Made by a program: the position numbers and the translations under genes. A model generated the notes under the pieces. The model saw only the letters and a list, made by a program, of their open reading frames with translations. It was not told where the DNA came from and searched no databases. This document shows positions 52,160-60,458 of a DNA stretch of 64,000 nucleotides, in pieces. Every line of letters starts with the position of its first letter. Position 1 is the first letter of the stretch. The DNA comes from an uncultured Hellea sp. (lineage in GTDB: Bacteria > Pseudomonadota > Alphaproteobacteria > Caulobacterales > Maricaulaceae), in the NCBI GenBank assembly GCA_905477785.1, contig CAJQGR010000007.1, forward strand, positions 18,052 through 82,051, written 5' to 3'.

Positions 52160-53317
52160 TTAAACTCCAATTATAGCACCTGCAACGCCAGAAGCGAGCA
52201 TAGCTGTTTTTGCATTTTTTATCTGATTAGCAGCGGATCCACGCATTTGCCGAACACCTTCAGTAATATTATTCATTCCATGAATATAACCTTCTCCCAT
52301 AAGACCTCCATTTGGTGATAAAGGAGTTTTACCATCAAGCTCTAAATTTCCGTCTTTTATATAATCATTGGCCTCTCCAATTCCACAATATTTGAAACCC
52401 TCAAGTTGACGCAAAACTTGTGGGGTGAAATTATCATAAATCATTGCAACGTCTGTATCCTTCGGAGCGATTCCAGCAGAAGCAGTTAAACGATCAGCTA
52501 CAATTTCACTATTTTCTGTACGAATGAGATCTCCTTGGTAGAAGTCAGAGATTATTTCATGATTAAATAACATGGAATACTCTGCACCCAAAATTTGAAC
52601 TGGTGTCTGCTTACAATCTTTGGCTTTATCTGCACGTGTGATAATAATAGCAACTCCGCCATCGCTCTCTTGACAACAATCTAAAAGTCTTAATGTTGGC
52701 TCAACTATCCAGCGAGAACTTTGATGATCTTCTAATGTTATTGGTTTTTTATAAAACCATGCATTTGGATTTGTTGAGGCAGCTTTTCTAAAAGTTACAG
52801 CTATCCTTCCTAAATCTTCCGAAGTAATGCCATATTTATGTAGATAAGGACCACAAGATAAAGCCTCCCATGATGCAGGTGTTTGTGCTCCAAATGGAAA
52901 ACACCATTCCATAAAAGTAGAACTATGCGCATCAGGACTCATACTATGATGCGGCTGGCCAAATCTATATTGACTACGTTCGTTCATTGCGCGAAAAATT
53001 AAAAATGTATCGCATATACCACTTTCTACAGCATTTTTAGCATGAACGATTGTTGAAACTGAAGCAGCCCCACCCTGAGGTAAACGTGTCGTATATTTAA
53101 TTTCTTCACAGCCCAGAGATCTCATCACGTCCACTTCATCAGAATGGTCTAAACTAAAGGTTGTCATTCCATCAATGGACGCCGGATCAATACCTGCATC
53201 AAAACAAGCTGCTAATATAGCTTCAGCAGCAAGCTGTTGCTCACTACGCCCCGAAGCCTTAGAAAACTCAGTTTGCCCAATACCGACGATACAGGCTTTT
53301 TGAAAACTAGAAACCAT
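52160..53317 (-). CDS. Thiolase-fold lipid-transfer protein, Ltp2-like aldolase
   Basis: This is a 385-residue thiolase-superfamily protein (ACIVGIGQTEFSK start). The region that holds the nucleophilic Cys in true thiolases reads LPQGGAASVSTIVHAK, so the Cys is absent. Tyr residues in AMIYDNFTP and GEGYIHGMNN occupy the places I associate with the Ltp2 catalytic tyrosines. Ltp2 performs retro-aldol cleavage of C17-hydroxylated steroid side-chain CoA esters and needs a DUF35 partner, which is the adjacent gene. The ATG overlaps the DUF35 stop. This is good evidence that the module shortens a C17 side chain, though other acyl aldolases use the same pair. Confidence 0.83.
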   Translation of the reverse strand: MVSSFQKACIVGIGQTEFSKASGRSEQQLAAEAILAACFDAGIDPASIDGMTTFSLDHSDEVDVMRSLGCEEIKYTTRLPQGGAASVSTIVHAKNAVESGICDTFLIFRAMNERSQYRFGQPHHSMSPDAHSSTFMEWCFPFGAQTPASWEALSCGPYLHKYGITSEDLGRIAVTFRKAASTNPNAWFYKKPITLEDHQSSRWIVEPTLRLLDCCQESDGGVAIIITRADKAKDCKQTPVQILGAEYSMLFNHEIISDFYQGDLIRTENSEIVADRLTASAGIAPKDTDVAMIYDNFTPQVLRQLEGFKYCGIGEANDYIKDGNLELDGKTPLSPNGGLMGEGYIHGMNNITEGVRQMRGSAANQIKNAKTAMLASGVAGAIIGV

Positions 53318-53706
53318 TACACTACAACTCTCTTGAAAATAGGTACAGATTTTCCACCTATTGTTCTTTCAAAATCAACCTCGACGATATCACCTATCAC
53401 AGGAACAGAAACTGAAATTAAATTTGAAACAATTCTTAAACCCTCATCAAGCTCAACCAGTATAACAAAAGGACTACTCTCAAATCCATAACTCGCTGGT
53501 CTTACTTGCTTAACCCAAGATATTACGACACCCCTTCCTGTTAGTCTTTGATGGGTTTTTTCAATGGAATGACATTTTGGACACATAGGGCGCGGTGGGT
53601 GCCAAAGAGTATTACAGGGTTCACATTTTTGAACTACAAATTTTCTTTGTTCGCAAGCCTCCCAAAAAAATGCAGTATCAATTCGTTTTATTGGATCAGG
53701 CCGCAT
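53317..53706 (-). CDS. DUF35 OB-fold protein with zinc ribbon (aldolase partner)
   Basis: This is a 129-residue protein with an N-terminal rubredoxin-like zinc ribbon, CEPCNTLWHPPRPMCPKC (two CxxC pairs), followed by an OB-fold domain (residues about 55-129, GVVISWVKQVRP...SPFVILVELDEG). DUF35 proteins bind and activate thiolase-fold partners; the C-terminal DUF35 of ChsH2 activates Ltp2 in steroid side-chain cleavage. Gene order and one-base overlaps on both sides support a complex with the protein at 52160. A hydratase domain like that of ChsH2 is not fused here. Confidence 0.86.
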   Translation of the reverse strand: MRPDPIKRIDTAFFWEACEQRKFVVQKCEPCNTLWHPPRPMCPKCHSIEKTHQRLTGRGVVISWVKQVRPASYGFESSPFVILVELDEGLRIVSNLISVSVPVIGDIVEVDFERTIGGKSVPIFKRVVV

Positions 53707-56124
53707 TTATAATCCCCATGGGTTTTTCATTTCTTTTTGTCCTGGAACAGGTGGGTCACATAGTATTGCAGTCTCATTAGCCATGCTTAATATATCAGCT
53801 TCTGTATAACCAAGTTCTTCAAGTATTTCCTTTGTGCAGTCACCAACTATGAGGGGAGGACGGCTGATTACACCTGGAGTATCAGAAAGGTTATATGTTA
53901 GTCCTATTTGCTCCAGCTTACCTACATGGCGATCATGGTACTCAACAGTCCATTTTTTAGTTTTATATTCCTTATTATCAAATAATCTTTTCGAAGCATT
54001 TTCATCTGATATTGCTGCTGGTATTCCAGCAGACTTCAAATCTATCATTAATTCTTTAGAACCTCGAGCAAGAAATGAACTAGATTTATTATCACCCGCA
54101 AGAATATCGAAGGCTGACTTATGCTCTGGCCTTATAGCCGCAACTTGAATCCATTTATTATCTTCAGTTTGATAGAGCCTGTAATAATCACCATAACCTG
54201 TTTGATCAAAATTAAGACGTGGCCTCTCCACTGGCGTACCATCAGGTTTAGAAACTGCATAACTCGTGTTTAATAAACAGGCATTAACAATCGAAGTGTC
54301 AACAAACTGACCTTTCCCAGTTCTTTCTCTCTCCATTAAAGCATTGCAAATACCTACAGCAGTTAGAAAACCATTCCCAGTGTCCCCAAGTGAAGTTAAA
54401 GACCAAATAGGAAATGTATCCTCACGACCAGTATACAAGGCGCCATCCTCGTGCTGAATTCCTGATAAACAAGCTCCAGTTTGATCATTTCCAGGAAGGT
54501 TTTTTCTGGGACCTTCCTCAAAACCTCTTGAATGACAATAAATTAAACTTGGAAATTCATTTTTTAAAGTTTCATAATCAAGGCCTAGTCGTTGTGTGGC
54601 AGGGTAACGCATATTATGTTGAACAACATCACAAGTAGCAATTAATTTCTTAAGAGCTTCCATGCCTTTCGGATGCTTAAGCATGACAGCAAAACTGCGT
54701 TTATTACGATTGGCCATCGCAGCTATATGACACTTATGCCAATAGCTATCCCACAAAGTATTCATTTTTATAACCTCGGCTCCCATGTCGCCTAATAGCT
54801 GGCAGCCAAATGGACCGGCAATAGCAAGTCCTAAGTCTAAGACGCGAATACCTTCTAAAGGCCCCTTGCCTGTTGGTTCAGCAGGGAGTTTATGCATACT
54901 TGGTTTTGGCAATGATTCTGCATATTTTTTTACAACATTTGTATCAGTACCTGATTTACGTGTTGGCCCCTTAACTTCACCCTGACTGTTAGATAAACGA
55001 TAAGTTATACCTACCTGGTTGATTACACCTAGTTCGGGGTCATCTATGGTCGTAACGCATTTGTCGGATATTAAGTATGGATCAGTCAAACTTTCCTCTA
55101 TTGAACGACAGGGCTGCATTGTCATATTTCCATTAGCGGCAGCCTCTACCCATTCATCACAATTAAACTTTTTTACAGCATCAGCCAGGATAGGTTGATA
55201 ATGCGCCATAACTAAAATTTCTTCTGGGCCTATACCAAATCTATCTGGATCATTTTGTACTGATAAATCTGGTGAAGCTTCCAAACTTTCTCCTTTTGAT
55301 GCTTCCAAAATAAATCTTGGGTTAGGCACCCAGTTATGAAGCCATTTACCGTCAGCACATTTAAAGTGGCCTTTTGGAGATGAAGATCCCATAATCCAAG
55401 TGTTGAACCCTTGTGCATCTATATCTTCAGCTCTTTGCCAAACCCCAGACCCACACGCCATTGCACCTTGAAGTAAACTTGTACTTACTCTTTGCCCTTT
55501 ACCAGTTCTTTCACGAACAAATAAAGCTGCTGAAATACCTGTAAGTGCTGAGAAAAAGGCACCCATACTAGGCCATTTAGACGCCGTATGTAATGGCCCC
55601 TCTCTGTTAGCACCCTGCAATAGGTTAGGGTCAATATCAATTGCACCTGAAAATGGATCTTCACGTCCTGACATGTGATTTAAAGCACCTTCTGGCCACC
55701 CACGTTGCTCCCATTGAAGACCTGATTCAGCAGCTACTTCAGCATCGTAAGCAGACCTTGGGTCATCATCACCAAAAGCAGAAATAGAGCAATATATTAA
55801 TCGTGGGTTTAGTACAGATAACTCATCATAGCTTAAACCTAAGTTTTTCATTTTTCCAGGAGTCATGCTTTCAATAAGCACATCTGCATCCGCGACTAGC
55901 TTCTTAAATAACGCAAGATCTTCTTTGTTTTTAAAATCAAATATAGCATTTTTCTTACCTCTGTGCCAAACTTTATACCCTAGCATTTCTTGAAAGGGAT
56001 CACCCTGAGGACGCTCTATACGAGTGACATCAGCTCCATGATCACCTAAAAGCATGCCAACCATGGGACCCGATATACCCCAAGATAGATCGAGAACTTT
56101 AATACCGTTCAATACACCCGCCAT
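53707..56124 (-). CDS. Tandem-domain family III CoA-transferase (CaiB/BaiF fusion)
   Basis: This 805-residue protein consists of two consecutive CaiB/BaiF domains. Domain one (about 1-395) opens VLDLSWGISGPMVGMLLGDHGADV; domain two (about 410-805) opens VLDLGLAIAGPFGCQLLGDMGAEV. The catalytic Asp expected before the GKGQ motif is present in domain two (SLGDTGNGFLTAVG) but replaced in domain one (TASKWPSMGAFFS), so only the second half seems catalytic. It is the first gene of the long minus operon (CoA-transferase, DUF35, Ltp2-like, small protein, ligase, CoA-transferase, amidohydrolase), facing operator O2. It probably moves CoA between steroid acids. Confidence 0.86.
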   Translation of the reverse strand: MAGVLNGIKVLDLSWGISGPMVGMLLGDHGADVTRIERPQGDPFQEMLGYKVWHRGKKNAIFDFKNKEDLALFKKLVADADVLIESMTPGKMKNLGLSYDELSVLNPRLIYCSISAFGDDDPRSAYDAEVAAESGLQWEQRGWPEGALNHMSGREDPFSGAIDIDPNLLQGANREGPLHTASKWPSMGAFFSALTGISAALFVRERTGKGQRVSTSLLQGAMACGSGVWQRAEDIDAQGFNTWIMGSSSPKGHFKCADGKWLHNWVPNPRFILEASKGESLEASPDLSVQNDPDRFGIGPEEILVMAHYQPILADAVKKFNCDEWVEAAANGNMTMQPCRSIEESLTDPYLISDKCVTTIDDPELGVINQVGITYRLSNSQGEVKGPTRKSGTDTNVVKKYAESLPKPSMHKLPAEPTGKGPLEGIRVLDLGLAIAGPFGCQLLGDMGAEVIKMNTLWDSYWHKCHIAAMANRNKRSFAVMLKHPKGMEALKKLIATCDVVQHNMRYPATQRLGLDYETLKNEFPSLIYCHSRGFEEGPRKNLPGNDQTGACLSGIQHEDGALYTGREDTFPIWSLTSLGDTGNGFLTAVGICNALMERERTGKGQFVDTSIVNACLLNTSYAVSKPDGTPVERPRLNFDQTGYGDYYRLYQTEDNKWIQVAAIRPEHKSAFDILAGDNKSSSFLARGSKELMIDLKSAGIPAAISDENASKRLFDNKEYKTKKWTVEYHDRHVGKLEQIGLTYNLSDTPGVISRPPLIVGDCTKEILEELGYTEADILSMANETAILCDPPVPGQKEMKNPWGL

Positions 56125-56163
56125 AGTACCCTTGCCTTATTGTAATTGTCACGCTAGGGAGTT

Positions 56164-56180
56164 TCCGAACGCTGTTCGAA
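56164..56180. promoter_or_regulatory. TetR operator O2 (near-perfect dyad)
   Basis: TCCGAAC-GCT-GTTCGAA shares 16 of 17 bases with O1, and TTTCCGAACGCTGTTCG is identical in both. One mismatch breaks the outer arm symmetry. It lies in the 100-base divergent region between the tandem CoA-transferase operon (minus) and the ferredoxin gene (plus), so it can serve both directions. Confidence 0.8.
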
Positions 56181-56224
56181 AATAGCTTTTGTAATGCGAC
56201 AGTCAAGATATAAAGAGAAGAAAG

Positions 56225-56539
56225 ATGCCAAAATTATATATTACCACCCCTACTGGGGAAAAACACATAATAGAAGCTGAAATAGGATGCTCAATGATGG
56301 AAGCTTTAAATTCGGAAAGCTTAGTAGAAGGAACGTGTGGAGGTGCAGCAAGTTGTGGCACATGCCATGTTTACTTTAAAGACCCTGCAGTCGCAGGTGA
56401 CCAGACTGAGGATGAAGGCTACATGCTTGAGGGATTGAGTGATTTTGTAGAAGTTAAAGAAAGTTCAAGGTTATCATGTCAAATAACACTATTAGATATA
56501 CATGATGGAGCAGAAATTGTGATTGCGCCAGAAGCTTAA
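56225..56539 (+). CDS. 2Fe-2S ferredoxin, adrenodoxin/putidaredoxin type
   Basis: This is a 104-residue ferredoxin with cluster ligands Cys38, Cys44, Cys47 and Cys85 in the pattern C-x5-C-x2-C-x37-C (GTCGGAASCGTC ... LSCQI), as in putidaredoxin and adrenodoxin. AGAGAAGAAAG precedes the ATG. It is the only electron-transfer protein in the window and shares operator O2 with the CoA-transferase operon, while O1 governs the P450. It is therefore the probable electron donor to that P450 and perhaps to the Rieske enzymes. The matching ferredoxin reductase is not in this window. It abuts the hydrolase gene, with the TAA and ATG overlapping. Confidence 0.9.
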   Translation: MPKLYITTPTGEKHIIEAEIGCSMMEALNSESLVEGTCGGAASCGTCHVYFKDPAVAGDQTEDEGYMLEGLSDFVEVKESSRLSCQITLLDIHDGAEIVIAPEA

Positions 56540-57405
56540 TGTTTGAGCAGCTTTCAACAACCATAAAAGGTGTTAATTTATCTGCTAAGTTTTACGCTGC
56601 CTTAGGCGATAAAAAACCTTTCACTTTATTCTGTTTGCCTGGGGGCGGATCATCAGCTGAGTTCTTTGATTTGCATCCAGATTACAGCTTTGTAAAAAGA
56701 ATGAATTCAGTAGGATATAACGTAATTACGATGGATCACCCCGGAACAGCGTCAAATCAACTTCCACTTAATCAGCCATTTTTAAAACCACGAATTTCGG
56801 CGGAGTATATATCGTTAGCTTTAAATGAGTGGAATATAGGAAAACTTATAGGCGTTGGCCACTCCATGGGAGGGATGACAGTAACATTAATTCAAGCAAG
56901 ATATAAGACTTTTGAAGCAATCGCACTATTGGGTTCTAATGCAGGAGGCCTAGACTGGGGGTTAAATGATCATGAAAAAACATATATTAATAAACCTGAA
57001 AGATTTTCCAAAGATATAAAAAAGTTAGTTTATGCAAAATTTGGCTGCGAGTTTACAAAAATACCTTCGGGGCCCAGTGGTAACTCAATAACATTCGGCG
57101 GACAAACAGAAACATTAACTGCTCGGTTAAGAGAAATTTCATGCGAGCTTTATGCAGCAGGAGGGCTAATGAGCATGATAAAAGGTAGTTTTTCCAATGA
57201 AGTCAAAGCAATTGATACATCTATATTTTTTGCATGCGGCGACCATGACATCGGAATTCCTTCAGAAGAGATCGAAAAATATTATACAAATGCATCGAAT
57301 ACGAAATTAATTATACTTAAAGATACAGGTCACAATCACTTTGCTTTTGATTCAATTGGTTTTCTCTGTGAAAGTTTTGATTATTGGGCTTCTAGTCTAG
57401 CCTGA
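56539..57405 (+). CDS. Alpha/beta hydrolase
   Basis: This is a 288-residue alpha/beta hydrolase with the oxyanion stretch CLPGGGSS, nucleophile GHSMGGMT (Ser near residue 112), an acid in CGDHDIGIP and the His in DTGHNHFAF, so the triad is complete. There is no signal peptide. It follows the ferredoxin gene without a gap and is probably transcribed with it from the O2 region. Its 3' end overlaps the convergent MBL gene by 22-25 bases. Possible roles are ester or CoA-thioester hydrolysis, or C-C hydrolysis; none is decided by sequence. Confidence 0.82.
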   Translation: MFEQLSTTIKGVNLSAKFYAALGDKKPFTLFCLPGGGSSAEFFDLHPDYSFVKRMNSVGYNVITMDHPGTASNQLPLNQPFLKPRISAEYISLALNEWNIGKLIGVGHSMGGMTVTLIQARYKTFEAIALLGSNAGGLDWGLNDHEKTYINKPERFSKDIKKLVYAKFGCEFTKIPSGPSGNSITFGGQTETLTARLREISCELYAAGGLMSMIKGSFSNEVKAIDTSIFFACGDHDIGIPSEEIEKYYTNASNTKLIILKDTGHNHFAFDSIGFLCESFDYWASSLA

Positions 57406-58784
57406 TTATTAGTCAGCTTGTGATTTAACCAATATATTTCATAACTATTTTTAGTTGTATTATTAGCCTGCTTTAATAATTCTTTTAAAACAACATTCTC
57501 AAAATCTAATACAGGGCCCTGATAATCATTATCAGCGAGCACAATTTCTATTAAGTGTAATGCTTTTAAAAATTCACTCCTATCAATGTATATTTGAATC
57601 AATTTTTGCATTTCTACAGTATCTATAATACCCAAAAGATCAGTATAAACATCACTTTGCGGAACAGCATATAACTCAGTAGTTTTATCAAAATGAAACC
57701 AAGTAGAATAATATTCCCAAATGGACTTTACAGCCCATGAAACTTTTCCATGCTCTTGAGAAATACTAAGTTCAGTGGGTAATTTTACTGTCCTCATTAA
57801 CTCTTCTACTGTTTGTCCATTATTCATTCCTTTTATGGTTTCGTTATGAACGTGTTGAGTGGCCCCAAGAATTTTTCTAAGCCCCTCGTCTATAAAAAAT
57901 TTATTATCTATAGGCTCTTTGTGACTAGGGATGATCATTATCGGATCCAGATCAATTATTTTTTGAAGTGATTTTATGTACTCAAATGGTTTTCTTATTT
58001 TTTCACCTCGCATTGTGAAAATATTCGGGAACTGGGGAAAAAGAGGGCCGAAGAAATCACCAGAGAATAAAATTCTTCTCTGTGGAAGCCAAAGAACAAG
58101 ATTATCTGAACCCTCTGCACCAGATAAGGCATATATTTCAAAATCCATACCTCCTTTTGTAAACTTATAAGGTGCGTTATTATCTACTAAAAGTGTTGGC
58201 TTTACCCCGCCAGTTAATAGGAGATCTAATTTAGGAGGAGTTTCAGGCATCCAAGGAAATAATGTTCTATTTCTATTCCACAAATAAGTTTCTAACTCTT
58301 TTAAATATCTTTGTTCTTCCTCAAATTCAACATGAGTGATAATTTGCATTCCATCTTTAAACCAAAACTTAAAACCACCCGTGTGGTCAGCATGTGAATG
58401 CGATAAAATTACATGAGATACATTTACCTCGGGATACACCTTACTTAATGCCGATATTTGCTTAGCCGCCTGTATAGAAAGACCTGTATCAAACATGACA
58501 TCTCCCTCAGAAGTTTTTATCACATGCGTGTTTCCAACACCTGTTATTTGCATAATATCTGGAGCAATTTTTCTGACTTCAATAGGAATATTTATGAATT
58601 CAGCCGCAACTGAACCTTTAGCATTCGGATTACTAGAAATTCTATTCGATGCAATATCATCAATCTGGTTTACTAGTTTTAATTGAACAGTTTTTTTAAA
58701 GTTAGGCGAAAAATTAAATATTAGAAAAAAACCCATTAAAAAAATTAATATTAAAAAAAAAGTATATTTGAACGCTTTAATCAT
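57381..58784 (-). CDS. Alkylsulfatase-like MBL-fold metallohydrolase, membrane-anchored
   Basis: This is a 467-residue protein; I use the ATG at 58784 rather than the TTG two codons upstream. An N-terminal hydrophobic anchor precedes an MBL domain with HSHADHTGG, GDFFGP and IIPSHKEP metal-site motifs. The region after about residue 300 (VEELMRTVKLP ... GKVSWAVKSIWEYYSTWF) resembles the dimerisation domain of SdsA1-type alkylsulfatases. The SCP2-like third domain of those enzymes is absent. It overlaps the sulfatase gene by eight bases, so two potential sulfate-ester hydrolases form one operon. Another MBL hydrolase activity remains possible. Confidence 0.78.
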   Translation of the reverse strand: MIKAFKYTFFLILIFLMGFFLIFNFSPNFKKTVQLKLVNQIDDIASNRISSNPNAKGSVAAEFINIPIEVRKIAPDIMQITGVGNTHVIKTSEGDVMFDTGLSIQAAKQISALSKVYPEVNVSHVILSHSHADHTGGFKFWFKDGMQIITHVEFEEEQRYLKELETYLWNRNRTLFPWMPETPPKLDLLLTGGVKPTLLVDNNAPYKFTKGGMDFEIYALSGAEGSDNLVLWLPQRRILFSGDFFGPLFPQFPNIFTMRGEKIRKPFEYIKSLQKIIDLDPIMIIPSHKEPIDNKFFIDEGLRKILGATQHVHNETIKGMNNGQTVEELMRTVKLPTELSISQEHGKVSWAVKSIWEYYSTWFHFDKTTELYAVPQSDVYTDLLGIIDTVEMQKLIQIYIDRSEFLKALHLIEIVLADNDYQGPVLDFENVVLKELLKQANNTTKNSYEIYWLNHKLTNNQARLEAQ

Positions 58785-60348
58785 ATTCAATTAGCCCTTT
58801 ATCAGTATGACGGTTTTGTAAAATTTTCGCACGCATCCCAGAAACATATGTATTATAACCCTCGCTCTGAAGATTTGCCGTTGGCGTCACATTTTCAGCA
58901 TAGTCCTTAGGTGCCCTCCATCCTGGGTGCGGTGACAAAGCCACACGTACTCCATTTATTGGATGATTACTTCTCCATTTACGAATTTTTTCACTCATAT
59001 TTTTTACTCGCGATGGATAATCTTTCGCTAAGTTTTTTTCTTCCTCAGGATCAGAAATAATATCAAAAAGAAAGTTTTCAATCTCAGTTGATTGAGACTT
59101 ATGGTCGATAATTTGAACGAGTTTCCATTTTTCTTCTAAAACCGCCAAATGATACTTATTAAAAATTGGAGAATTTGATGCAAAGTAAAGATCCCCATTC
59201 CTTAAGTCCTGACCTGAATTGATAATGGCGCCTAATCGGCTCTGTCCGTCCAAAGGTTTTTTATTCAGCATAGGAATATTAACTAAATCAGATAAAGTTG
59301 GATAAACATCTAAAACAGAAACAACGTTGTTTGTACGCGTTCCACCTGTAATACGGCCCGGCCATTTCATCAATGCATTAACACGAATACCGCCTTCAAA
59401 GGTTTCTAATTTCCCCCCCTTGAAAGGACTATTATCGGCACCAAATGCCTTTAAACCGCCATTATCACTGAAGAAAAAAACTAGAGTATTATTTTCTAAA
59501 CCTTCCTCTTCTAAAGATCGTAATATATCCCCAATAGCTTGGTCAAGGCTATCGACCATTGCAGCATAGGTGCGTTTAGGGAACGGTCGATTAGACCTAG
59601 ATTTATACTTATTTTCTAACTCTATTGGGGCTTGCATTGGAGCGTGTGGTGAAAGGAAGGGAACATACATAAAGAAAGGTCTTTCAGTATCACGGATTTC
59701 TTTAATAAATTTAACTGCTTCTTCTGCATGGAGGTCAGTCGCGTATTGATTGGAGCCCTTAAATGATAAACCATTTACTTGTAAGTCATACCCCCCCGCT
59801 ACTGTATAGTCATAATAGTCTATTTGGGTATTTAAGTGACCAAAAAAATAATCAAAGCCTCGTGAATTAGGAAGTAAAGGTTCAGTTGTATGACCTAAAT
59901 GCCATTTCCCAATCATAGCGGTTTGATACCCTGCTGCTTGAAAAGTTTCTGGCATAAAATGTTCTTCTGGAGATACACCGCCATTTTGCCAAGGCTGAAA
60001 ACCCGCATAAACCGTACCTAATCTCATGGGATCTCTCCCAGTCATTAAAGCGCTTCTTGTTGGAGTACAAATTGGCATCGAATAAAACCGGTTGAGTGTA
60101 AGACCTTCCTTTGCAAGACTATCAATATTGGGTGTCTGAATATCGCTCCCCCGATAACTTAAGTCGGCCCACCCAAGATCGTCGGCCAGTAAAATAACAA
60201 TATTTGGCAATTGTGAGTTTGCAGATAATGTATTTGTAGTTAAAGGTTTATCGGTTTTAACTTCAGAAACTTGGTCATTACTTTCTTCAACACTTAAATT
60301 ACAAGCTGATATATAGATCATACAAAAAAAGAAGAAAATTAGTCGCAT
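58777..60348 (-). CDS. Formylglycine-dependent sulfatase, lipoprotein
   Basis: This is a 523-residue type I sulfatase with signal and lipobox YISAC (Cys16). The activation site is MPICTPTRSALMTGR with Cys94, i.e. the C-x-P-x-R motif converted to formylglycine by FGE. Metal-site Asp pair LLADDLGWADL (residues 54-64), KWHLGH and FSDNGG are also present. It belongs to the arylsulfatase class and acts outside the cytoplasm. The FGE at 19699, also a lipoprotein, is the likely activator. It precedes the MBL gene and follows the TonB receptor gene on the same strand, separated by a terminator. A sulfated sterol is a plausible substrate, but many sulfate esters fit. Confidence 0.9.
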   Translation of the reverse strand: MRLIFFFFCMIYISACNLSVEESNDQVSEVKTDKPLTTNTLSANSQLPNIVILLADDLGWADLSYRGSDIQTPNIDSLAKEGLTLNRFYSMPICTPTRSALMTGRDPMRLGTVYAGFQPWQNGGVSPEEHFMPETFQAAGYQTAMIGKWHLGHTTEPLLPNSRGFDYFFGHLNTQIDYYDYTVAGGYDLQVNGLSFKGSNQYATDLHAEEAVKFIKEIRDTERPFFMYVPFLSPHAPMQAPIELENKYKSRSNRPFPKRTYAAMVDSLDQAIGDILRSLEEEGLENNTLVFFFSDNGGLKAFGADNSPFKGGKLETFEGGIRVNALMKWPGRITGGTRTNNVVSVLDVYPTLSDLVNIPMLNKKPLDGQSRLGAIINSGQDLRNGDLYFASNSPIFNKYHLAVLEEKWKLVQIIDHKSQSTEIENFLFDIISDPEEEKNLAKDYPSRVKNMSEKIRKWRSNHPINGVRVALSPHPGWRAPKDYAENVTPTANLQSEGYNTYVSGMRAKILQNRHTDKGLIEYD

Positions 60349-60402
60349 TATATTAATTCTTTCAAGTTTTTAAATAAAATAAAACCTAAGCAGTATTAAG
60401 TT

Positions 60403-60434
60403 ATAAAAAAAAGGCTGCCAAATAGACAGCCTTT
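60403..60434 (-). terminator. Rho-independent terminator after TonB receptor gene
   Basis: AAAGGCTG (60410-60417) and CAGCCTTT (60427-60434) form an 8-bp stem with a nine-base loop. Read on the minus strand, the hairpin is followed by a run of eight T (complement of 60405-60412). It lies 25 bases after the receptor stop and before the sulfatase gene, so the sulfatase operon must have its own promoter or rely on read-through. Confidence 0.9.
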
Positions 60435-60458
60435 AGTAGTTTAGATATTGCAGCTATC

